Positions 46,084-54,580 of a stretch of DNA of 64,000 nucleotides are shown one piece after another; position 1 is the stretch's first letter, and the number at the start of each line of letters is the position of its first letter. The translations under genes and the position numbers were made by a program. Below the pieces are notes generated by a model. The model saw only the letters and a program-made list of their open reading frames with translations, ran no database searches and had not been told where the DNA came from. The stretch spans positions 43,969-107,968 of the forward strand of contig JAKSKW010000004.1 in NCBI GenBank assembly GCA_024401495.1, read 5' to 3'. This stretch comes from Paludibacteraceae bacterium. GTDB lineage: Bacteria; Bacteroidota; Bacteroidia; Bacteroidales; Paludibacteraceae.

Positions 46084-46117
46084 CTAAAATAAAGAGACGC
46101 GAGTTTCCCCGCGTCTC
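46084..46117 (-). terminator. Intrinsic terminator of the HAD gene
   Basis: Minus strand: GAGACGCG, loop GGGAAACT, CGCGTCTC, then TTTATTTT. A perfect 8-bp stem and a T-rich tail, starting 21 bp after the HAD phosphatase stop. Confidence 0.8.
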
Positions 46118-46137
46118 CCCATTTACATCTAATTAAC

Positions 46138-46809
46138 CTATTTCTTACAAATGCTCACAAATTCATCCCAAGAAACGATATCGTATTTGCTTCTGTCGAC
46201 ATTCTTGCAATTCTTGCCATCTATACAGGTGAACTGTAGTCCTGCCTCCAATGCTCCACCGTCGGAATCAACTTTGTCGCCGACCATCAGCGTCGTCGCC
46301 AATTCTAATCCATTTTCCTGACAAATCTGGGCGAATGGTCGAGACTGTGGCTTCAATGCACCAAACTCTTCAGCGCAATAGAATTTCTCAAACACCGAGC
46401 TGTCGATTCCCAAAGCGTCAATCTTCTCTTTCGACATCGTATAGTCAGAATAGACAAGAAGACGTATACCTTTATTTTTTAAGGCCTGCAACACCTCATT
46501 TGTCTGAGGACGTGGCTTTTTATGCTTGCCGATCTGTCTGACCATCAACGGCATGTAGCTGGAGAAATACCAATCTCTCAACACGCTCTCTTTCTTTCCT
46601 GTCTTTTGCGACAGTATTGAAAAGAAGGTATTGTAATAATTGTCCGCAGTCATGTAGTCGCGACTCTTCATCGCTTTCCTTGTCTGCCTCTCTCTCAAAG
46701 CCCACATGCATCTCCAGATATCACCAAGGATAAGATGTTTTGCTATTCCTCCGGTGTAGAGCGTGCCGTCGACATCAAAAATGACTGCTTTGATATTGTC
46801 TAAAGTCAT
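46138..46809 (-). CDS. HAD-superfamily phosphatase-like protein
   Basis: A 223-residue HAD hydrolase. Motif I is FDVDGTLY (Asp nucleophile near residue 11), motif II sits in LLVYSDYTMS, a Lys occurs in GALKPQSRPF, and motif IV is VGDKVDSDGGALEAG. The helical cap is between motifs I and II. Such enzymes hydrolyse phosphate esters; the substrate is not predictable. Downstream of the GH3-like gene on the minus strand by 39 bp, so possibly cotranscribed. Confidence 0.85.
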   Translation of the reverse strand: MTLDNIKAVIFDVDGTLYTGGIAKHLILGDIWRCMWALRERQTRKAMKSRDYMTADNYYNTFFSILSQKTGKKESVLRDWYFSSYMPLMVRQIGKHKKPRPQTNEVLQALKNKGIRLLVYSDYTMSKEKIDALGIDSSVFEKFYCAEEFGALKPQSRPFAQICQENGLELATTLMVGDKVDSDGGALEAGLQFTCIDGKNCKNVDRSKYDIVSWDEFVSICKK

Positions 46810-46848
46810 TGCAATTGGTTTTTCGTCAGCGCCAACGTTAACGTTTCA

Positions 46849-48558
46849 TTAAGCCTTTACAAGGTCTTTGAACTTAGCGTGACGTTTCTCATCCTGAAGC
46901 AGGATGTTAAGCTTGAACTGTCCGTCTCTTGCTCCCTCGTCGATACAACGTGCCTTGAACTTCTCGAATGAGTTCTCCACTAGCATGTGAGCGATTGGAT
47001 CCTTCACACGGAATGATGCTCTCTTAGCCTCGTACTCGATGTTGACCTTCTTCAAGTTCTCATCTACAAGTTTGTTGAACTCGTCAGCCTCAGCCTGAGT
47101 TGTGTTCTGATCCTCAAACTCATAGTAGAAATGGTATGCAGAGATCTCCATATCAGCGAATCCGATATAGAACTTAAGCTTCTTACCTGTTGTCTTAGAT
47201 GCCTCCTCAACAGCTGTGATGAACTGACGCTCGTGAAGTTTCTCTCCTGTCATTGTCACGATACCGTTGATCTTCTGGATCATGTGGATAGTAGGAATCT
47301 GGTTGAACTTTCCGTCTACCTCAAGAAGGTCACTCATTGTGTAACGGTAAAGACCTGCCCATGTAGTAACGTATGGACAATATTTCTTACCGAACTCAAG
47401 CTCGTGAAGCTGAAGGAACTTAGGGTTCTCGCTGTCGATATCATGCTCCTCAACGAACTCGAAATAGTGCATGTGAGGGAAGACGACGGTACCGTTTGTA
47501 TCCTTAGTCTCAGGCATAACCAATCCAGCGCGACACTCAGATGAGAAGTAGCTGAACTCCTGGTGCAAGCAGCAGTCAGGGAAAGAGTTCTTAAACTTGT
47601 CAAGATACATACGAGTGTTACCACACTTCCAAGTGTTAAGAATCTGTAGGTTTGGCCAGTAGTGCTTAGGAAGCACTGTGCCGTATTTAGCCTTCAAAGC
47701 ACGAAGCTCAGCCGCACGCTTTGGATTTGGCTTGATATTCTTCTCAGCCAACATCTTCTCGCGAAGCTCGTCTGAGATATTGATATTCTTGCTGATAGTA
47801 CCGTTCTCGATATCGTTGCAGTACTCATCAAAGAACTCATTAACGTTGTTCTGCATCTCTACGATTGTCGAAGGGTTTGCAGTAACGACAAGAGTAACAT
47901 CCTGCTCGATACCGAAACGCATGATGCAGTAGTAGCGAGCCTTGTAGTCTGCGATTGTGAAGACGTCTGCAGGAGCAGTGTAAAGCTTCTTCACAAATCC
48001 AGGACAGTCACGCTGTGTCACACCAGACACAGATCCATATAGAGTGCCATCAGGAGCCTGGCCCTCGATAGCCTTACCTACGATAGAAACGATCTTACCA
48101 TTGAAGACGTCAGGACGGTTCTCAATGAATGAGTAAAGCCATACCTTAGTCATCTTAGAGTAGATGTTGCTGTAGTATTCGTTAGTGATAGGAATCCACT
48201 TAGGCTCAGAAGTAGTACCAGAAGTAGTGGCGTACATCTTTGGTTTGCCAGGGAATAGGATATCACTCTCACCATTCTTATGTCTCTCTACGTAAGGACG
48301 GAAATCCTCGTAGTCGTTAGGTTTTACGTTCTGACGGTATGCCTCAAACAAAGCATCATCTGTAGTAGCCTCCAAAATCTTAGCAAAATTATGCTCCTTT
48401 CCGTAAACGGAATCCTTAGCATAAGTCAAAATTGCTCGAAGTGTTTCAGCCTGCGACTTCTTACAGTCCATAGAAGCCTTCACAAGTTTCTTCTTCTGAA
48501 TCGAACCAGCGACGCTAAGAAGGAACTTTGCAAGATACGAGTTAAATGATTTTGCCAT
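46849..48558 (-). CDS. GH3 auxin-responsive-promoter family protein
   Basis: A 569-residue soluble protein of the bacterial GH3 family, related to plant acyl-adenylating enzymes. The ATP-binding P-loop-like motif is in YATTSGTTSEPKWIPIT, and a second site in TWAGLYRYTMSDLLEV. Plant GH3 proteins join amino acids to hormones; the bacterial reaction is unknown. A TAATTTTG box lies about 43 bp upstream of the start, after a 371-bp gene-free segment containing the 32-bp tandem array. Confidence 0.88.
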   Translation of the reverse strand: MAKSFNSYLAKFLLSVAGSIQKKKLVKASMDCKKSQAETLRAILTYAKDSVYGKEHNFAKILEATTDDALFEAYRQNVKPNDYEDFRPYVERHKNGESDILFPGKPKMYATTSGTTSEPKWIPITNEYYSNIYSKMTKVWLYSFIENRPDVFNGKIVSIVGKAIEGQAPDGTLYGSVSGVTQRDCPGFVKKLYTAPADVFTIADYKARYYCIMRFGIEQDVTLVVTANPSTIVEMQNNVNEFFDEYCNDIENGTISKNINISDELREKMLAEKNIKPNPKRAAELRALKAKYGTVLPKHYWPNLQILNTWKCGNTRMYLDKFKNSFPDCCLHQEFSYFSSECRAGLVMPETKDTNGTVVFPHMHYFEFVEEHDIDSENPKFLQLHELEFGKKYCPYVTTWAGLYRYTMSDLLEVDGKFNQIPTIHMIQKINGIVTMTGEKLHERQFITAVEEASKTTGKKLKFYIGFADMEISAYHFYYEFEDQNTTQAEADEFNKLVDENLKKVNIEYEAKRASFRVKDPIAHMLVENSFEKFKARCIDEGARDGQFKLNILLQDEKRHAKFKDLVKA

Positions 48559-48600
48559 ATATTATCCCTTTTTATATTATCGTGTTAAGTTTACAATCGG

Positions 48601-48608
48601 CAAAATTA
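48601..48608 (-). promoter_or_regulatory. Candidate -7 box (TAATTTTG) for the GH3-like gene
   Basis: Minus-strand TAATTTTG about 43 bp before the GH3 start. Good position for a leader. Confidence 0.45.
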
Positions 48609-48716
48609 ACATTTTTTTAGAATATACGAATGTTCGTTCAAAAAATTATGAATATAGGTTCGGAAATATAGGGAGGAAGTATAGATTAACAGAAAAATGT
48701 CTTCTGAGAAATCTAC

Positions 48717-48925
48717 ACAAATCTTGACGAATATTTCCAAATTATTACAAAAATCTTGACGAATATCTGGTCGTATTTACATTTTTCTTGAGGAATACCT
48801 TCAAATTTTCGCACAAATCTTGAGGAATAATCGGCATTTTTTACATTTTTCTTGAGGAATAATTAGCAAAATTCACACAAATCTTGAGGAATAATTGGCA
48901 ATTTCTACATTTTTATTGGGGAATG
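48717..48925. repeat. Tandem array of 32-bp units (about 6.5 copies)
   Basis: Units begin at 48717, 48749, 48781, 48813, 48845, 48877 and 48909 (partial), with an exact 32-bp period. Each has a core CTTGAGGAATA or CTTGACGAATA; the first bases alternate between ACAAAT and ATTTTT, so pairs form a 64-bp higher period. The rest varies (AATTAGCAAAATTCAC and similar). A possible weaker unit lies before 48717. It occupies most of the gene-free 48559-48929 segment, next to the 3' end of the DUF2357 gene. Confidence 0.85.
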
Positions 48926-48929
48926 CATA

Positions 48930-51209
48930 CTAGTCTATCTCATAATCAACAACCTCAACACTATTTTTGTTTATATATTCTTCAATTTTCTTGTCAGAAA
49001 TCTTGAATGATTTGTCGTCTTCCAACGTCAGTAACAGATAGAATTTGGCAGGATCGAAAAGAATGAATGATTGTGAATATGAAACTGATAAATTTAAGGT
49101 ACTACCTTGTTCACACTCTATCTGTCCTATTTTTATGGCTTTTGTCTTAAACTCATTGCCATCAGTCAAGAAAATATACGATGCTTGCATAATAAGTCCA
49201 TTAATATTGCTTGCAACGTCTACCGGAATAGGGTATTTGTCTTTATTTTTACACCAGTTATAAACATCTGATGACACCTTGGCAATAAATATTTTTATCG
49301 GTGCTTGGTATACTCTTCCTCTTTGTGGAATCGCATTCTTAACATGGGCAAAAGAGTTTTGTTTTCCACTCAAAATATCTTTTAGATGTTTTTTTAGCAA
49401 AGCACCTTCTTTATCGACATCTTCGTTAGGAAGCAGAGGAAAGGCTCCAATATTGACACTTTTGATACTTTTGGAATAATATCTTTGTGATATTATATTA
49501 TCATCTCCACGTCCAGGGAAAAGAATATATCCTCCAATCACTTCCTTCGATTCATACACTCCTTCGTTAGCTCCATAATAGATAGCGTCTCTGTAGCGGT
49601 GCATCTGGTTGATGGCATCGCTTGGTGGATAGTCGCCTCCATTATTTTTTTCTGACTCGTCTTGATCAGCTATTTCAAAATCCTTATCCAATTTTTTATC
49701 ATCAACGACGCGATACTTCACGTCATAAAGATATGTAAGTAGGATGTCTCCACTTGCTTTCTTGATATTTAATACAATATCTGGACGTTGTTCCGTGGTG
49801 GCGGTCCCTACACTGTAACCGTCGTATTGTGTTCTATTGAATGTATGCTGATAATGCAGAGTGACGATGTCTCCATTATGAACATCAGTATCGGGATACT
49901 GGAATTCTACTATATGTTCAAGTGTGGAGTCAGTGAAAGGATTTAGAAGAGTTCCCTTGGGTTCATCTTCTAAATTCTCATAGTTCGGAGCATTTTTATC
50001 AATACCCATCACTTCACGGACCAGATGTTTCATCTTTATGAAACACCATAATTCATAGATTTCCCAAATCTGAAGCGTACCAATATTTGTTGCTCCGTCA
50101 TACATATCTATTCCACGTCGCAACTTTAACCAATCTTTATAGATTTGTTGATAACCAAGTCGGCTTTGCAACACAAGACTTTCATGCTGCATACCTTCAA
50201 ATCTGCCAACCGACTTGAAGAATGGATGCTTTTTTAGTTTGGACAAGGATGCTTTATATATTTCCCACTCCTTTCTATGATTATCGGATACGAGAGTGTT
50301 ATTCAACACTTTATCCAAAATCTTTTCAAGTCTAGAACCTATTTGACCGAGAGTATATTTCACAAAACGATTTTCAAACGTATTTGTGGTATTCTCGTAT
50401 TCGTTATAAGTGAAATATTTTTCTTCCAGACGACCTTCTGCTTCTGCCTCAACATAAGCCTCCTCCATTTGGGGAGTCCATCTCTTTATATGGTCTGCTT
50501 TGCGAGATATCTCGTATGTTCGTGTTTTGAAATGTGGGTTTTGAGTGATGCGTTTTACATTTCTAAGATAATCATCCACTACTGTTTGGAATGCTTCCAT
50601 CCAAGTATGATCGTTGCGGATTTTTCCTTTTTGGAATTGTTGATAGGTAGTTGAGAGATAACGATAGATCACATTCTCGTATTCTTCGTTTACGGTACGA
50701 AGAATGCTTTTATAATCTCGTTTGGTATCTAATTTCGGCGACACCACCTCAAATGTCATCCATGCGTGTCTTTTTTTTCCTCCTTTCTCGTATGAAAATT
50801 CAAGACGAAAAACTCCAGGATTGTTTAGAAAATCTACATTTCCTACCAATCTATTGTCTTCTTGGTAGAAGCAAGCTTCAATGTCCTTTCTAATATGAAC
50901 AATATTGAAGTTTTTTATCTCTTTTTCAAATCGAATGGAAATCTGATATGCGTTTGTTTCAAAAACAACAGGCCAAAGATTTTCCCAACGAGTTGATATA
51001 TTTTGAGTTGATAGGTTATGATTAACAATATCATATAGAGACAATTCGCATTCATCACTGGAAGTGTAGACGCAATATTTGTGAGCAGACACATCATTAT
51101 CGTTATGCACTCTGCTCTTGAATCTCTTCCACGAATAAGAGATATTATCCGTTGTACGGACAAATACCTCATAATCAGAATTCTTATATGTTATGACATC
51201 TAATTGCAT
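48930..51209 (-). CDS. DUF2357 PD-(D/E)XK nuclease, McrC-like partner of a restriction system
   Basis: A 759-residue protein. An N-terminal beta region (about 1-155) precedes a DUF2357-type helical region with TNTFENRFVKY near 276-285. The C-terminal nuclease domain has RPDIVLNI (D477), YDVKYR (D496, K498) and a downstream QMHRY motif at 535-539, the PD-(D/E)XK plus QxxxY pattern. Related proteins are the endonuclease subunits of LlaJI- and BsuMI-type systems and resemble McrC. It ends a three-gene operon 10 bp after the NTPase gene. The nuclease probably cuts DNA after translocation by the McrB-like partner. Confidence 0.86.
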   Translation of the reverse strand: MQLDVITYKNSDYEVFVRTTDNISYSWKRFKSRVHNDNDVSAHKYCVYTSSDECELSLYDIVNHNLSTQNISTRWENLWPVVFETNAYQISIRFEKEIKNFNIVHIRKDIEACFYQEDNRLVGNVDFLNNPGVFRLEFSYEKGGKKRHAWMTFEVVSPKLDTKRDYKSILRTVNEEYENVIYRYLSTTYQQFQKGKIRNDHTWMEAFQTVVDDYLRNVKRITQNPHFKTRTYEISRKADHIKRWTPQMEEAYVEAEAEGRLEEKYFTYNEYENTTNTFENRFVKYTLGQIGSRLEKILDKVLNNTLVSDNHRKEWEIYKASLSKLKKHPFFKSVGRFEGMQHESLVLQSRLGYQQIYKDWLKLRRGIDMYDGATNIGTLQIWEIYELWCFIKMKHLVREVMGIDKNAPNYENLEDEPKGTLLNPFTDSTLEHIVEFQYPDTDVHNGDIVTLHYQHTFNRTQYDGYSVGTATTEQRPDIVLNIKKASGDILLTYLYDVKYRVVDDKKLDKDFEIADQDESEKNNGGDYPPSDAINQMHRYRDAIYYGANEGVYESKEVIGGYILFPGRGDDNIISQRYYSKSIKSVNIGAFPLLPNEDVDKEGALLKKHLKDILSGKQNSFAHVKNAIPQRGRVYQAPIKIFIAKVSSDVYNWCKNKDKYPIPVDVASNINGLIMQASYIFLTDGNEFKTKAIKIGQIECEQGSTLNLSVSYSQSFILFDPAKFYLLLTLEDDKSFKISDKKIEEYINKNSVEVVDYEID

Positions 51210-51219
51210 AAATGCTCAA

Positions 51220-52905
51220 TTATGGCCAGAATCTTGTGAATCCATTTTCCAAACGCTCAATCATCTCCCCAAGTTTGACATAAGATTCGCAATATTTCTC
51301 TTCAGAAGCCCCAGAACCATTATCGCCTTCTTCTTTGGCATCATCTACTTTTTGTTCGTCTTCTTCTTTGATCTCGCCTTCCTTGTTTTCGTTTCCACTT
51401 TTTGAAGAAGTTGATTTTATTTCCTTAAATAGATCCTGTAGTTTCTCCAATTTGTTTTGGGAATCATTATTGATTGTGAACATCTCCTCGTCGCCCTCAA
51501 TTCGAGGAAGAATCTTCATTAGTGTGATTTTGTCGACAGCTGTATTGACTAAAGTCTTGAATTTGTCATCTGTGCCATCTCCCTGATATTTAGCGTCATC
51601 CAAAAGATTACCAAGATAGATTACCAATTCATTTAGCACACGGTACGACACCTCAAATGGAGTGTTTTTCAAACATGAATTGATTTGATTTAACCAATCT
51701 GTCGTTTGATTCTTAATTTCTTCAGCACAATCCTGATGATCTGCAAGCACCTCATCAGCGTTAACATATTTAGGACGGAACAGATCTATACTAGCGACAT
51801 CTGCATCGTCTGCTGGATAAGTCAACTTAGCACTTCCGCCGAACATATCCATTAATTTGCCACCATTCATTTCAATAGTCATAGCACGATCTATCACCTT
51901 GCGACTAAACTGATGAGTAGTGTCGTCCATGTTGACTGTACCAATCACGAACACATTATCAGGAAGAGTGAGACCATAAGCCTTCAATTCGTCAACAATA
52001 TTTTGATTCTCATATTTTTCGGTAGAAATTTCTTGGCCTTTTGATTCAGCAGCCTCATTTTCCATTGCAGATTGTTCTTGACCAATCTTATTCAATCCGA
52101 GTTCTTCAAAAATATCGGAATTTTCGTATGATTTAGTAAACCAATCCGAACTAATTAAAGAACCAGTTTTTATCTCATTTCCCGCCGCTTTCTTTCTTGT
52201 CTCCAACACGCTGAGATACTCGGCGAAATATTGCTCCACAGGAGCAAGGTTCATCTCATCAAGGCAAACAAAGAAAGGCACATCATGATATAGTTTAGCC
52301 TTCACTAAGAATTTCACAAATTTAGTGAAGATATATTTTTTACTGATATTGCTGTAATAACCTAAAAGTTCCGTGCTATCATGCCAATTAGGTTTCACCT
52401 CAATCATACAGTAGTTGCCAGGCGTTGTTCCGTCGTTATCCTGAAGATAACTTGGACAACTTGCGAAAGCCAATTCCCTTACAATTCGGCTCTTTCCTGT
52501 TCCTGAAATTCCTGCAAGAAGAAGGAATGGCTTGGTGCGTAGGGCGGTGAGGAGATTAGGATGAGAGTAGTCTTGCAAGTTCACCCGGGTTACTGCAGAA
52601 AAAGCAGGCTTTAGCATCTGACATATCCTATCATATAACATCTGTCCATCAGAGGTGAATTTCCAGCCATCAGCAGTAACGCTCGCAAAACCTAATTTCT
52701 CCAATGTTTTGTGAGCCTTTAGATTTCTGACCTTTTGAGAAAAGTAAGAATCATTTCTACCACTCAACAATTGAGCATCTTTCCCATCAGGTTGAAGTAC
52801 ATCTACCAATTCGGCAATCAAATCTGATGTTGAAATAGACCCAGACCTTTTTCCCATTGCAATTATCGATGGATAAACAAGAAAATTTTCAGAATATTCA
52901 GACAT
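51220..52905 (-). CDS. McrB-like AAA+ NTPase of a restriction system
   Basis: A 561-residue protein. Residues 20-100 look like a winged-helix DNA-binding domain (SISTSDLIAELVDVL and LEKLGFASVTADGWKFT). The AAA+ domain has Walker A GISGTGKS (132-139), Walker B FFVCLDEMNLAPVEQ (D216-E217) and the McrB-type NxxD signature in IGTVNMDDTTHQFSRKVIDRA (N325-D328). McrB proteins use GTP to form rings that move DNA; nucleotide choice here is inferred. The Lys/Glu-rich C-terminal tail (about 480-540) is likely coiled. It overlaps the methylase gene by 8 bp. Confidence 0.87.
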   Translation of the reverse strand: MSEYSENFLVYPSIIAMGKRSGSISTSDLIAELVDVLQPDGKDAQLLSGRNDSYFSQKVRNLKAHKTLEKLGFASVTADGWKFTSDGQMLYDRICQMLKPAFSAVTRVNLQDYSHPNLLTALRTKPFLLLAGISGTGKSRIVRELAFASCPSYLQDNDGTTPGNYCMIEVKPNWHDSTELLGYYSNISKKYIFTKFVKFLVKAKLYHDVPFFVCLDEMNLAPVEQYFAEYLSVLETRKKAAGNEIKTGSLISSDWFTKSYENSDIFEELGLNKIGQEQSAMENEAAESKGQEISTEKYENQNIVDELKAYGLTLPDNVFVIGTVNMDDTTHQFSRKVIDRAMTIEMNGGKLMDMFGGSAKLTYPADDADVASIDLFRPKYVNADEVLADHQDCAEEIKNQTTDWLNQINSCLKNTPFEVSYRVLNELVIYLGNLLDDAKYQGDGTDDKFKTLVNTAVDKITLMKILPRIEGDEEMFTINNDSQNKLEKLQDLFKEIKSTSSKSGNENKEGEIKEEDEQKVDDAKEEGDNGSGASEEKYCESYVKLGEMIERLENGFTRFWP

Positions 52906-54028
52906 AATTTGTAATCAATAAATGTGTAACCTTTTTGTTATTTCTATTCATAAAACTCACGACATATTCCTTATCAAAAGAGCGTATATTTACGCCCTCT
53001 TTATTAGCATACAATTCATAGATGAAATCAGTATGCTTAATAATCAACATCCAACGAGCAGGACAATCGTTTATTAAATAATTAGCTAATCGTTTTTGAT
53101 CTTCTTTAGAGAATTCATTATTGGCATAAGTACTGAACTCGGAATCGTATGGCGGATCCAAAAACACAAAATCATCATTTTGCAAAGGAGAATCCCGAAG
53201 GAACTGTTCAAAATCTTTATTATGAATTTCAGTAAGTATAAATTTCTTTTGCACATCTTGTGTTCTATAGAAATTCAACTTTTTAGATAATGTCTTAGAA
53301 TTATAAGCAATACCTCCATACGGAACGTTAAATTCTCCCTTACTGTTATACCGAAACATCCCACTATAAGCATAGTTTCTAAGGAAGAAAAACAAAGCAG
53401 TATGAATTTCTTTATTCTCTTTTCGATTGTAAATAGTGCGATAATACATATACAGTGCACTTTTCACACACGCCTCAACATTGTCATACAAATCAGATAC
53501 AGATAGCAATCCATTTTCAGTCTCCAAATCACGCATTCTTGTGAATTTTCTGGACAAATTCGCTTTGATTTCTTTTAGCAATAAATCCTTATAAAAGATG
53601 CTTTCAGACAAAACATTTTCTATTTTCAAAGAGATATCATTACAATAACATTCTAAACGGCTCTTCAAATCACATTTATTCAACGAATCTCGATATTGAA
53701 GATAGATACCTTCTAAAACTGGGTACTCATCTTTAACAAAAATGCCGATTCGCATCCACGATTCATCAATTTCTTTTGCAAAACGAAAGAAATTCTCATT
53801 ATTGCTTTTTATGTTTTGATACAAAGATACGAGTTCCTCAGAATAATCGTTAATAAAATAAGATTCAGCTTGCAATGCCATAAATACAGATCCTCCACCA
53901 ACAAAAGGATCAAACAATCTACTAAACCCAGCGGGCGCATATTGGGCAATCTGAGGGAGTTCTTTCTCTTTACCACCTGGCCACTTAATTATAGGTTCTA
54001 AGTGCGTTTTCCCGAGACAACTACTCAT
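52898..54028 (-). CDS. Dam-type adenine-N6 DNA methyltransferase
   Basis: A 376-residue enzyme of the D12 class. Motif X is KWPGGK (15-20), motif I DPFVGGGSVFM (40-50), and motif IV DPPYDSEFSTY (DPPY at 291-294). Between them is the target-recognition insert, which I cannot decode; GATC is the usual Dam target but is not shown here. As first gene of the operon with an McrB-like NTPase and a DUF2357 nuclease, it probably protects host DNA from them. The upstream region holds a structured RNA-like segment on the same strand. Confidence 0.9.
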   Translation of the reverse strand: MSSCLGKTHLEPIIKWPGGKEKELPQIAQYAPAGFSRLFDPFVGGGSVFMALQAESYFINDYSEELVSLYQNIKSNNENFFRFAKEIDESWMRIGIFVKDEYPVLEGIYLQYRDSLNKCDLKSRLECYCNDISLKIENVLSESIFYKDLLLKEIKANLSRKFTRMRDLETENGLLSVSDLYDNVEACVKSALYMYYRTIYNRKENKEIHTALFFFLRNYAYSGMFRYNSKGEFNVPYGGIAYNSKTLSKKLNFYRTQDVQKKFILTEIHNKDFEQFLRDSPLQNDDFVFLDPPYDSEFSTYANNEFSKEDQKRLANYLINDCPARWMLIIKHTDFIYELYANKEGVNIRSFDKEYVVSFMNRNNKKVTHLLITNYV

Positions 54029-54096
54029 AACTTACTTCAAATACCCAAGCCACCCCACTCAGGAACAACATTTTATAATCACCTCAGTCACAAACA

Positions 54097-54416
54097 AAAA
54101 AAAGCGTGGGTATCTGCACCAAACTCGTCCGAATTCGAGGTCCTGAGAAAACCCTATACAATAGACGAGCAGATACAAGATACCCACGCTGAGATATATG
54201 GTACACCAGTAGAGTGTGTCGTGAGGGCACAAAATACCCTCGGACACACTACGGACCAGTACATACAACTCATCCGTGGCATCCTCTCTGCAGTGTCCTC
54301 GATTGTATATTCAAAATTTCTCAGGTTCCGAATTACCAAGAACAAAGCGTTGATGACGCCTTTTATTTATGTCGTTGCTCCAATCTTTTTACGCCATAGG
54401 AGCATTGGGCGGATTG
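54097..54416 (-). ncRNA. Candidate structured RNA / leader upstream of the restriction operon
   Basis: On the minus strand a TATCTTTG box (54417-54424) is followed by about 320 nt and ends in a 12-bp stem, GCGTGGGTATCT (54178-54189) with AGATACCCACGC (54104-54115), followed by TTTTTTTG. Inside the terminator loop a second pair, CTCGTC and GACGAG, extends the stem; a competing pair GTATCTGC/GCAGATAC can form instead. A second long imperfect hairpin lies at 54199-54262 (GTGTGTC/GACACAC and GAGGG/CCCTC). The open frames crossing it look non-coding. The transcript ends about 69 nt before the methylase start, so it may be a separate small RNA or an attenuated leader. I could not match it to a known RNA family by eye. 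Confidence 0.6.
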
Positions 54417-54424
54417 CAAAGATA
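54417..54424 (-). promoter_or_regulatory. -7 box (TATCTTTG) for the candidate RNA
   Basis: TATCTTTGCAAT on the minus strand is the best form of the Bacteroidota consensus. The same TTGCAAAGATAAT sequence (plus strand) lies upstream of the second Rpn gene at 56568. Confidence 0.6.
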
Positions 54425-54430
54425 ATAAAA

Positions 54431-54468
54431 AATTCATAATGCATAATTCACAATTAATAATTGTGGGG
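54431..54468. repeat. Family C repeat
   Basis: AATTCATAATGCATAATTC and CAATTAATAATTGTGGGG, directly upstream of the candidate RNA promoter; the ending varies from ATTGTCGG. Confidence 0.5.
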
Positions 54469-54528
54469 TAATCCAACACGGGATTTCATTCTAAAGACGT
54501 TAGTGTTCGTGTCTAAATAATTGAATAC

Positions 54529-54556
54529 AAAAAAAGACGTGGCTCTCGTCACGTCT
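54529..54556 (-). terminator. Intrinsic terminator of the first Rpn gene
   Basis: Minus strand: AGACGTG, loop ACGAGAGC, CACGTCT and then TTTTTTTG. A perfect 7-bp stem with a T-run, 25 bp after the Rpn-like stop. Confidence 0.82.
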
Positions 54557-54580
54557 CGTATGAAAAATATTATGAATTGT

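Noticed and set aside
48717..48925. Possible CRISPR array
   Set aside because: The 32-bp period is constant but there are no invariant repeats separated by unique spacers; the core is only about 11-18 conserved bases, and no cas gene is near.
54002..54439. 145-codon plus-strand open frame across the candidate RNA region
   Set aside because: It overlaps the methylase start, lacks a recognisable domain, and its codons follow the palindromic stems, so it is a shadow of structured DNA.
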